Below, one piece after another: positions 54,786 to 64,000 of a DNA stretch of 64,000 nt. This DNA comes from Hofstenia miamia (taxonomy: Eukaryota; Xenacoelomorpha; Acoela): NCBI GenBank assembly GCA_004352715.1, contig SCFE01000085.1, positions 1,585,304 through 1,649,303 on the forward strand. Direction: 5' to 3'. How positions within the stretch are numbered: position 1 is the stretch's first letter; every line of letters begins with the position of its first letter. Both the position numbers and the translations under genes were made by a program. The notes beneath the pieces are model-generated. The model searched no databases. It was not told the DNA's origin and saw only the letters and a program-made list of their open reading frames with translations.

Positions 54786-55951
54786 TGTAGAGTCGCTCAG
54801 GGATTCAGTCGAATTTATTCTTTTTAAATTGTATTCTTGTGTTATTACATCACTATGACACTATCGATTATTTTCGATCTTAGTTTGCTATTATTAAATT
54901 GTTGTCCCCTCGATGGTGCTGTTATTTGCTCAAATTTAATTTTGCAAGGGAATTAGAATTGATCATGTTAAACTACNNNNNNNNNNNNNNNNNNNNNNNN
55001 NNNNNNNNNNNNNNNNNNNNNNNNNNNNNNNNNNNNNNNNNNNNNNNNNNNNNNNNNNNNNNNNNNNNNNNNNNNNNNNNNNNNNNNNNNNNNNNNNNNN
55101 NNNNNNNNNNNNNNNNNNNNNNNNNNNNNNNNNNNNNNNNNNNNNNNNNNNNNNNNNNNNNNNNNNNNNNNNNNNNNNNNNNNNNNNNNNNNNNNNNNNN
55201 NNNNNNNNNNNNNNNNNNNNNNNNNNNNNNNNNNNNNNNNNNNNNNNNNNNNNNNNNNNNNNNNNNNNNNNNNNNNNNNNNNNNNNNNNNNNNNNNNNNN
55301 NNNNNNNNNNNNNNNNNNNNNNNNNNNNNNNNNNNNNNNNNNNNNNNNNNNNNNNNNNNNNNNNNNNNNNNNNNNNNNNNNNNNNNNNNNNNNNNNNNNN
55401 NNNNNNNNNNNNNNNNNNNNNNNNNNNNNNNNNNNNNNNNNNNNNNNNNNNNNNNNNNNNNNNNNNNNNNNNNNNNNNNNNNNNNNNNNNNNNNNNNNNN
55501 NNNNNNNNNNNNNNNNNNNNNNNNNNNNNNNNNNNNNNNNNNNNNNNNNNNNNACACTGTGATGATACCATGCTGTTGGCTAGCATGAATATCTGGCAAT
55601 TACAGATTATTTAATAGTGAGCTGAGAGATAACAATGAAAATGAGAGTTTGTATTTTTGAAGTGAGATAGAAATTAAGCAAGTGAGACAAATAGGGTAGC
55701 ACCAGTCAATAGGTTAAGCACTTTACTTCTGGATGTTCCACTTTGGCTGGAAGCCATAGGAATTGGTCATCTTGGTTCTTACCTAAAAGTAGTTCTGTTA
55801 CTTGGATGAATTACCAATGTTACATCTACATGCTATGAATTCTGTGTTATTCCCTTCCCGGAATCGTGGCTGTTCTGTAAACGCTATTCAAACCTTTTGT
55901 GGAGTCAATTAAGTTTCTAGTTGAGTTTTCCTACCAGCCACTGATTCTACA
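54786..55951 (+). mobile_element. 3' LTR of element C (577-N gap inside)
   Basis: TGTAGAGTCGCTCAGGG ... CAGCCACTGATTCTACA with Ns at 54977-55553. The gap is longer than the missing LTR part expected from the 937-bp 5' LTR (about 350 bp). Flanking identity to the 5' LTR is very high, indicating a young insertion despite the damaged ORFs. Confidence 0.85.
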
Positions 55952-56768
55952 GTAACAGCCCTGATTCCAGCAAATTAGAATAGTAAAACATTTAAGAAAA
56001 AACATTGTTAGTTCATCCAAGTAACTAGTAACTGTTAGGCAACAGCCAGGATGACCAATTCATATGGCTTCCAGCCAATTGCAGTCCAACAAGAGAAGTG
56101 CATAACTTGCTTGATTGGTGCTACCCTATTTGTCTCACATTTTATTATCTATCTCACTACAAATATAAGACACTCATTTGCATTCTTATCTTTCAGTTCA
56201 CTAAATAATAGCATGTAATTACCATGCATTCATGTTAACTAATGATATAATATCATCACAGTTTAATCATTTATTAGTGCATGTATTTGTTGCAATTAAA
56301 AGAGAGGTTTATTACTTCTATACATAGCTGTACACATAACCTTATATGGCCCACAATTTGGGCTTGCATATTGTTTGAATTGCTACATGTTGCGTCAGTA
56401 CTTGAAGAAAGTACTCCCAAATTGTTGCTGGAGCTTACACAATCATTATTATATCAAAAAAGAATTTAATAAATAAAAAGGTTAGACTGAAGTTGAAGCT
56501 AGATAAACTCTATTGAACTATTTCTACATGGTTTCTGATTTTTATACATTGTAAATTATTACCTGCCTTTGTTTACAACAGAATATCATGTGATCATGTT
56601 TCCCTTGAAAATTGAATTGAGCAGCAATAATATGTAGCACCAAAGCAAGGGGACATTAAATTATTATCACAAACTAAAAAAAATGGATGTTGATGTAATG
56701 TTGATGTCATTACTAATTACAAAATCAATTAAAAATATCAACACAAAATCCTTGCGAAACTCTAGACA
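55952..56768 (-). mobile_element. Old group-2 LTR, 3' LTR of an inverted relic
   Basis: Minus strand starts TGTCTAGAGTTTCGCAAGG and follows the element C LTR (TGTATAAAAATCAG, GGGAGTACTTTC, ATACTTAAGC-type landmarks). It is then cut at 55952 by element C. It ends the minus-strand ORF3 relic at 59156-56784. Confidence 0.75.
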
Positions 56769-56783
56769 CCCCCCTTGCTCAAT

Positions 56784-59156
56784 TTAATTCTCTGGTAATA
56801 ACTGGAGAGCAGGCCCAGAGACAATCTTCTGTGTGGCAGTAATAATTTCTATGGCTAGAACCCCTTCCCAACTCTGGACTTCTTCATACTGGGGCTCTCT
56901 ATTGACTTGCATCAAAACTTCTCTCTGTGTTTCCACTTCATCTTGTAATGTAAAAAACTTTAGAGTCAGGAGCTGTGAACTAATGGGGCAGTTCCACTGT
57001 AGAACATTTAACATCCAGGTAAAGGTGTTGTAGAATCTTTCATACTGCCAAAATCCTTTGAGGGCTACCATTAGTGTCATGAGGGCATCAGTATCAGAAG
57101 TATGAGCATCCTTGGGTTTGATGGTTGTGTGGGGATAGAAATGTATAAACACCTCTCTTAAAGAACCCATCAATTTGGCATGGTCAACAAATAAGGAGTA
57201 GAACTCTTACACCTTTTTCAACGTCATTTTGTTCAGGTCAGATACATCAGCTCATAGCATGGTGATGATTTCTATTTGTTTTATGACATTATAATAATGA
57301 CGAATCATTTCAACATTGTTCATCAACATCAAATCTCTGGCAGCCTAAAAGAGAATTAACACTCTAGGACTTGTTTGTAATAGCCTTTAGTTAATTTTCC
57401 TTATTTGTTCATGTATCAGAGTTCCTCTCATAAAGATCTACAGATAGTTAACTTCCCATCAATAAATACCCTTTCTTTGTTGTCTCTGTTGATAAGTTTG
57501 TCTCGAACTTCTTTGTATTCCAACATTTAGCTAAGTCTCCTTGCCTCCTCTCCACTGCTAACCAAATTCAATTTATCAGGAAAATGGGCCACTATCTTTT
57601 GTTTAACTTTTTTCACCCTTCATTTAGGTTGCATGAGAGGAGTTTCAATGCAGGAAGGGGGTATACACAGCATAACATCTTTCTGAATGTGCTCTTCTAA
57701 TTCTGATAAACTAACTTTTTCTCATAAACTTGCAGTGACAATTGTGACTGGGTAGTTAATTCTGGCTTCTTTCAGTGTGCCCAAAATCTAGTTCATAGCC
57801 CATTCTGTTGTAATTCTTCAATTTGGCTGGAGGAGATTTTAATGAATTCTAAACCCAAGGCCACTTGTTGCCTAAAGACTGTACAATGATCAGCTCTTCT
57901 TTCATAAACATTTCTGTTAGACAGCATTTCATCATCCTAAGGACGTCTTTTTCTTTCAATTCAACTAGCACTATTTCTTGAATAGATAAATCTTAGTTGA
58001 ATTCTTCTGGGTAATGTTTGATCATCAACATTTGTTCATTTTTGTAATCAACCATTGAGGCGTAGGCTGAGGGGGTGTCAAAGGTGATCCAAATTTTTCT
58101 AATTTACACTTTAAATGAGCTCTCAGATTGAAGGGGATAGTTGCATGGATGATGTTTCTAATAATTCCTCCTCTTTGAAGAGCTGCTCTGGGTGTCTCAT
58201 GACTTGTTCTAATATAACTATTGGGACAATTCTACCTTCTTTGTTGACCTCTTTTGCTGACTCAATAAATTTCCCACAGCCACATTCAAGATAGGATAGC
58301 CATTTGAGATTGAAAAAGGTCTCAGTTCTATCTGGGAGGTTGTTAATTTGTAGTTGTTCTAGAAATTTAGTTGTAGACCCAGGTAATCATTCCATGAATC
58401 ATTTGGTGCTTATCAGGACATTATCTGAATGGAACATCACAAACTTGGTTTTGGCTGTGTTGCACCACATATATTTCTTCACAGTAACTGAAAAAATAGT
58501 TACATAAAACAGACAAATCCCCAATCAGTTGCTTATCATGATCATTGACATACTTCCTGTTACACTTGTTGCCCCCACTAGTCAGGCAAATATTTTACAA
58601 ATTTCTCCATCACTTTCTTAGTTTTTACTGGTGATGACGGAGGAGTACATTTGTGCAGCATCCAGTTTTTCACTTTCCATGACAGTGGGCATACTGCAAT
58701 TTCATGAGTTGCTGTATTAGCTACTGATATTTGTGTTTCATTATTCATTGTCAGTTTTATCTCAGGGTTTTAAGTCAGGTAGTTTGTGAGTATCCAGATG
58801 GCTCTGCAGGCATATATGTCTAGTTTCATTTGGAGAATAAGTGTTCATTATAATTCTTTCTGTCCTGAGTATTGTAAAATCATTTTAGCTCTTGTAGCAA
58901 TCTTTCTACCAATTGGTGGTATTGTGTGGTAGGGCTCTTGATCTTTAGTAGGGGCCAGTCAGACTCAGGTTTTTTCTCAGCTTTGAGATTGTGCCATATG
59001 TCTTGTATCTTTTGTAGTGTCTGTGCACTTTTGGCAAACGTGAAACTGACTCTTGTGTCAATCACCCTGATAAGTGAGGGAGTGTTTGGATATGTTAATT
59101 CTAAGGTCTGTGTTTGCAATATAGTATCAATGATTAACTTTTGGTCTATGGCTAAA
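56784..59156 (-). pseudogene. ORF3 relic, group-2 type
   Basis: Minus strand begins at LHLAIDQKLIIDTILQTQTLEL and SDWPLLKIKSPTTQYHQLV (compare element C HRLAVDQKLIADVLLQAQTLEI, SDWPLLDISSPAQTYH). Broken pieces follow: VFIDGKLTI near 57460, VLILF near 57365 and YYNVIKQIEIITML near 57270. The C-terminal ORF (57173-56784) contains FIHFYPHTTIKPKDAHTSD then ALMTLMVALKGF. Stop TAA at 56784, then PPT and LTR. A group-1 LTR inserted at 59157 removes the N-terminal half. Confidence 0.75.
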
Positions 59157-59643
59157 TGTAACATCCTCCACCTAGCTTATTACGCCATGTCTGATTACTG
59201 ATAATGAGTGCTNNNATCTCCACAACACAGCTCCTCTTCTTATACAACGATAGTTGAGTCCACAGCACCATCTCAGCTCAACTGGAATTAATTATGTGTA
59301 CCTTACGTTAGCTTAGTGCGTGCACTCAAGTAAAGTTGTAACTGACTTAAACTCATTCTATCGGCTTAATTGTTTATGTAATAAGATTGCAGTTCCCTAT
59401 CCCTACATTTACTGATACTACATGTAAAGTCATTTATCTGGTCAATTATAGTCAAGTCTCCTACATTTAAGAATATATAAATATCCCTAAGTGTCGACTA
59501 TCCAGTCGTTTCAAGCACTGATTATTTTCATACATGTATTGATCGATAGTCAGACTAGGCAAGAATCGAAAAACTCCTAACCGTAACTTAAGTGCGGTTT
59601 CGTGACTGGCACAAGGACCCTGAGAATCGATCCAGTGATGGAC
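59157..59643 (-). mobile_element. 3' part of a group-1 LTR
   Basis: Minus strand ends GGTGGAGGATGTTACA at 59157. The GTGCGGTTTCGTGACTGG / AAGGACCCTGAG landmark (59590) matches the LTRs at 20503 and 23908. It runs into the gap at 59644. Probably the 3' LTR of the element whose ORF3 lies at 60246-61988. NNN at 59213-59215. Confidence 0.7.
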
Positions 59644-60245
59644 NNNNNNNNNNNNNNNNNNNNNNNNNNNNNNNNNNNNNNNNNNNNNNNNNNNNNNNNN
59701 NNNNNNNNNNNNNNNNNNNNNNNNNNNNNNNNNNNNNNNNNNNNNNNNNNNNNNNNNNNNNNNNNNNNNNNNNNNNNNNNNNNNNNNNNNNNNNNNNNNN
59801 NNNNNNNNNNNNNNNNNNNNNNNNNNNNNNNNNNNNNNNNNNNNNNNNNNNNNNNNNNNNNNNNNNNNNNNNNNNNNNNNNNNNNNNNNNNNNNNNNNNN
59901 NNNNNNNNNNNNNNNNNNNNNNNNNNNNNNNNNNNNNNNNNNNNNNNNNNNNNNNNNNNNNNNNNNNNNNNNNNNNNNNNNNNNNNNNNNNNNNNNNNNN
60001 NNNNNNNNNNNNNNNNNNNNNNNNNNNNNNNNNNNNNNNNNNNNNNNNNNNNNNNNNNNNNNNNNNNNNNNNNNNNNNNNNNNNNNNNNNNNNNNNNNNN
60101 NNNNNNNNNNNNNNNNNNNNNNNNNNNNNNNNNNNNNNNNNNNNNNNNNNNNNNNNNNNNNNNNNNNNNNNNNNNNNNNNNNNNNNNNNNNNNNNNNNNN
60201 NNNNNNNNNNNNNNNNNNNNNNNNNNNNNNNNNNNNNNNNNNNNN
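59644..60245. other. 602-N assembly gap
   Basis: Expected to contain the rest of the LTR, the polypurine tract and the ORF3 C-terminus of the minus-strand element. Confidence 0.85.
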
Positions 60246-61988
60246 TTTGTTGCTCTCGTATTCTCTGGTAGTTCCGTTCTGTTATCTCTTTTCTTTCTTT
60301 CGTAACTTTTATTTCTACTAAGAATCTTTCATCATCTGTATCAATCCATTCTATCGTGCTGTCTTGACTTGTATCACCCCACTTTTCAATATTTATCCGA
60401 TCGATTACTGTCTGCGTCTGTGGGGATAGTAGCAGTTGCGACGAGGTTAGAAGTTGCTCTTCCCTGATAATCTCTTGCTGTGACTTTGTCGCCATTTCAC
60501 ATATCTNCATATCTCCACTGGTGTCGTTATCCCACCTTTCTTCAGCATCTCGGCTCTTCTGATTATTTTCATAAACGTGCATCTCGGGCTATCTTTTTTA
60601 CGTATCATCTCATGTCTTCATCTATCACCTGTTGTACGTTTTTCTCTTTGACTAGTTGTATTATATCCTTTGTGTCACTTAATTTGCGTTTGATTATCTT
60701 TCTTGTTGTTATCCATGGTTGGTTCGGGAGTTGTTTCAATCGTGTTTCTGAGGTTGCACCCCACATATATTTTCGCATTGGCTCTTCAAATATTTGTATT
60801 TCACTTGGGCATATTCCCGTTATATTTGCCAGCTCTACTATTGATATTCTCCCCGTTGGGTGATGTTTCGTTATCAGCCTGCTTATCAGCTTCTCCATCG
60901 TTNTCTTCAAATATTTGTATTTCACTTGGGCATATTCCCGTTATATTTGCCAGCTCTACTATTGATATTCTCCCCATTGGGTGATGTTTCATTATCAATC
61001 TGCTTATCAACTTCTCCATCGTTTGCATCAGTTTTTCATTCTTATTTGGTGATTCAGCTTTTTCAACGTGACCTTTTAATATCCAATTTTTTGTTTGTGT
61101 GTTTATTGGTGATAACGCAATTTCAAACTTTTTAGCTTTTGTAAGTTTCACCCTTTGATTTCTCATTACGGGTAGCCTGAGGTCTTTTCCTCCGTGAGCC
61201 ATATAGCTAGCAGCCATGCGGACGTTCTATATCTGATCTCTGGCGCGTTCTTCTCCTCTAGTATCAATTTGTGGAAATCTTTTTTCGTGTTTAACTCATA
61301 TGCTTGATTAATCTCTGCTAGTACCATCTCGACTGTTTTATGATATTTCCGTGCTGTTGCCTCTATTCTTACTCGGGCCATGATTCATCTGTCTTCTTTT
61401 GCAATTTCATGTTCGCCCACACTTTTCTAATTTCCTCCAAGTGCTCCTGGCGTTGTGTCATGCTGCATTTGATGAATAGCGTCATGGCTTTCTCCAATCC
61501 TTCATTCAGTTGTAACATTTCCGCCGTTTTCGTTTGTTGATAGAGGTCTATCGCTATGCTGTGATCTATCATTATTCCATATATGCTTGCCCAGTAATCG
61601 ATTTGTAGGTCAAAACAAATCATCTTGGAGATTGTGAATTCCTTCTTCTCCCATGGGAAGAAGCCTTCTGCTCTTAGAACCATATCCTTTAGAAAACTTG
61701 GCAATTCTTCTAGGTTTTCCTTCATTGCTATCATGACTATTCTTGTTTGCTGTACTCTTGCCATCCAAACTGTTTGGTCGATTTGTTTTTGTAAATTTTT
61801 ATTGTACTCTTTTTCTCTCAGCACATGTATGATTGTTAAATTTTCTTCGTCCAGATTTATCTCCAGGATTTTTGCTATGTTTTCTTTGTATGCCATGAGT
61901 GCCTGCACTGTTTCTGTTGTGAAGTTTTCCTCGAATGTCATGTGCGTTGTGCTCTTCATATATGGCCTATTGATCGTTTCGTTTAATT
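60246..61988 (-). pseudogene. ORF3 relic, element-B type
   Basis: Minus strand: RPYMKSTTHMTFEENFTTET, LEINLDEENLTIIHVLREKE, FFPWEKKEF, FDLQIDYWASIYGIMID, IAIDLYQQTKTAEML, APEIRYRTSAWLLAIWLT, FEIALSPINTQTKNWILK, SIVELANITGICPSEIQIFE, MWGATSETRLKQLPNQPWIT and IEWIDTDDERFLVEIKV. All are collinear with element B ORF3 residues about 145-690. An allelic overlap duplicates 60786-60902 as 60904-61023 around the N at 60903; another N lies at 60507. A few frame breaks exist, for example near 61385 and 61217. Bounded by gaps on both sides. Confidence 0.8.
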
Positions 61989-62988
61989 NNNNNNNNNNNN
62001 NNNNNNNNNNNNNNNNNNNNNNNNNNNNNNNNNNNNNNNNNNNNNNNNNNNNNNNNNNNNNNNNNNNNNNNNNNNNNNNNNNNNNNNNNNNNNNNNNNNN
62101 NNNNNNNNNNNNNNNNNNNNNNNNNNNNNNNNNNNNNNNNNNNNNNNNNNNNNNNNNNNNNNNNNNNNNNNNNNNNNNNNNNNNNNNNNNNNNNNNNNNN
62201 NNNNNNNNNNNNNNNNNNNNNNNNNNNNNNNNNNNNNNNNNNNNNNNNNNNNNNNNNNNNNNNNNNNNNNNNNNNNNNNNNNNNNNNNNNNNNNNNNNNN
62301 NNNNNNNNNNNNNNNNNNNNNNNNNNNNNNNNNNNNNNNNNNNNNNNNNNNNNNNNNNNNNNNNNNNNNNNNNNNNNNNNNNNNNNNNNNNNNNNNNNNN
62401 NNNNNNNNNNNNNNNNNNNNNNNNNNNNNNNNNNNNNNNNNNNNNNNNNNNNNNNNNNNNNNNNNNNNNNNNNNNNNNNNNNNNNNNNNNNNNNNNNNNN
62501 NNNNNNNNNNNNNNNNNNNNNNNNNNNNNNNNNNNNNNNNNNNNNNNNNNNNNNNNNNNNNNNNNNNNNNNNNNNNNNNNNNNNNNNNNNNNNNNNNNNN
62601 NNNNNNNNNNNNNNNNNNNNNNNNNNNNNNNNNNNNNNNNNNNNNNNNNNNNNNNNNNNNNNNNNNNNNNNNNNNNNNNNNNNNNNNNNNNNNNNNNNNN
62701 NNNNNNNNNNNNNNNNNNNNNNNNNNNNNNNNNNNNNNNNNNNNNNNNNNNNNNNNNNNNNNNNNNNNNNNNNNNNNNNNNNNNNNNNNNNNNNNNNNNN
62801 NNNNNNNNNNNNNNNNNNNNNNNNNNNNNNNNNNNNNNNNNNNNNNNNNNNNNNNNNNNNNNNNNNNNNNNNNNNNNNNNNNNNNNNNNNNNNNNNNNNN
62901 NNNNNNNNNNNNNNNNNNNNNNNNNNNNNNNNNNNNNNNNNNNNNNNNNNNNNNNNNNNNNNNNNNNNNNNNNNNNNNNNNNNNNNNN
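61989..62988. other. 1000-N assembly gap
   Basis: Placeholder gap between a minus-strand ORF3 (left) and a plus-strand pol-ORF3 junction (right). Order and orientation across it are unproven. Confidence 0.9.
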
Positions 62989-64000
62989 AGGATATACAAA
63001 GGAGAGTGCTGCCAAGGCGTGCAGCAAGAGATAAATATATATATGACCCTCAAATATGGGATATAAATTTATTATCTGAATTTAGGAAATTTGAACAAGA
63101 TGTAACAGTGATTGAGGAAGAAAGTGCACTGAACCCAAAGACCTGATGAGATGACAATGTCAAATCCATGGAGAAGAATATGAAGGAAATCTCGAACCAG
63201 ATGTCCAATGGAAGACAGAATAGATGAGAACCAACCCATGACTAATCAAAAGCACAGAGTGAGAAGGCGTCCAAGTAGTCCCCAATGCTGATTCAAGGGC
63301 AGGGAGACAAAAAGACACAATTCCTCTCCCACTGGAGAACTGCACTGCTGATTTGAGGGCAAGCATAGAACCAGTGAACATCCCAGAGAACTGGTAAAAC
63401 GCAGCACAACTTTCCCTCCAATCCACCTTGCTGATTCAAGGGCAGTGCAATCTTTGGATTTCCAAGGGAAGGTGAAAGTGGGCGAATAACCATGTGTATA
63501 CAAAAGTGATTCTAGGCTGATGTATCAACGGAACCCACAACTGGTCAATTGCTGAAAGCGCCAACTGTGAGCCCATCAGCATGGACTCACTTGACAGTGA
63601 GCCAAGCACCAGTAGACCACTATAGATTACACAGCTACATGCCCCCTCTGAAAGCACATCTGAAAGAACAGTGCACTAGAAAGATAGAGAGAAAAGGATG
63701 TCAAAAATACACAGGGAAACCCTGCACACCTACTTTATGGGAGCAATGAAAATGATCACAAATGCATATCAGAAACTGTCACTGGAAACAAAGAGTCACA
63801 TTTGAAAGATAGCAAAGACAGAGGACAGCAATTTACCTATAGTATTAGACGCACAGAAAAGACTGATGGTCAACATGATTATAAGCTATCAAAGAGAATT
63901 AGACAAAACAGTAGAACAGCAATATATGTGCAGCACGGTTCATGTCACCTTCGACGACAACTTCACACTAGAAACAGCCCAAGCAATCATGGCATACATA
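62989..64000 (+). pseudogene. pol C-terminus and ORF3 N-terminus relic
   Basis: RRVLPRRAARDKYIYDPQIW then DINLLSEFRKF (63008-63095) matches the pol end of element C (RRARTTNDPNIWDLNLITTF) and closes at 63146. ORF3-like frames follow with stops: three GCTGATTCAAGGGCAG-type repeats (63287, 63347, 63430), TLHTYFMGAMK (63730), LPIVLDAQKR (63835), MIISYQREL (63880), HVTFDDNFTLETAQAIMAYI (63945-64000). These align with element B KIHPYFIANRK, IPIVIDKQNR, IISY and HITFEEMFTLKDVQ. Truncated by the window end. Inactive because of several stops. Confidence 0.75.

Larger units (their letters stand above)
43637..55951 (+). mobile_element. Element C: full-length mdg1/412-like gypsy with ORF3
   Basis: 5' LTR, tRNA-Arg PBS, gag, protease, RT, RNase H, integrase, ORF3, polypurine tract and 3' LTR in one orientation, flanked by GTAA (43633-43636 and 55952-55955). 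Coding regions have several stops and frameshifts, so it cannot move on its own. GC content is clearly above the flanking DNA. It inserted beside or into an older inverted group-2 LTR (55956-56768). Confidence 0.85.

Overview
This is AT-rich eukaryotic sequence, almost certainly from an invertebrate animal. It carries a phase 1-1 EGF-like exon, intron-like AT-rich spacers, a ZMYM1/hAT-like transposase relic and many nested Ty3/gypsy LTR retrotransposons. No bacterial-style operon, CRISPR array, rRNA or tRNA gene was seen. The species cannot be named from the sequence. It is a draft assembly. There are eight multi-base N runs and about ten single-N joins, and several joins are flanked by duplicated, slightly diverged sequence (overlapping or allelic contigs placed in series).

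Layout. 1-9 kb: a foldback repeat, a (TA)n-flanked gap, a minus-strand ZMYM1/hAT-like pseudogene (2952-4345), a candidate exon (5237-5356), a decayed minus-strand gypsy element (5695-7741) and the EGF-like exon (8862-9005). 9-18 kb: two nested minus-strand gypsy relics (X, 13745-17629; Y, 9698-13691). 18-25 kb: a cysteine-rich candidate exon (18307-18402), a minus-strand candidate exon (20012-20168) and old LTRs, one holding a TIR transposon. 25.8-31.8 kb: a young element (B) whose gag-pol is hidden by a 1000-N gap but whose third ORF is open. 31.8-43 kb: relics and solo LTRs. 43.6-56 kb: a near-complete but inactivated element (C) with LTRs, PBS, gag, protease, RT, RNase H, integrase, ORF3, polypurine tract and a 4-bp target duplication. 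56-64 kb: three more ORF3 relics.

Main point. The elements form an mdg1/412-like group: the primer-binding site matches the 3' end of tRNA-Arg. Downstream of pol, where env would sit, they carry a large third ORF of about 1,070 residues. It has no signal peptide, no membrane segment and no domain I recognise. ORF3 occurs in at least five copies (27147-30485 +, 50641-54760 +, 56784-59156 -, 60246-61988 -, 62989-64000 +) and in part in a sixth (31803-32286 -), across two LTR groups, with shared blocks. In the two elements where the junction can be read, ORF3 is in the +1 frame relative to the end of pol. A second unusual trait is a protease active site reading Asp-Met-Gly instead of Asp-Thr/Ser-Gly in two divergent elements, with the Met kept in a third.

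Two LTR groups are present. Group 1 has TGTARCATAATC starts and CTACA ends (elements B, X, Y and the solo LTRs). Group 2 starts TGTAGAGTC and ends TGATTCTACA (element C and relatives). Host genes are represented only by isolated exons, so most of the window reads as intron or intergenic DNA filled by successive retrotransposon insertions.
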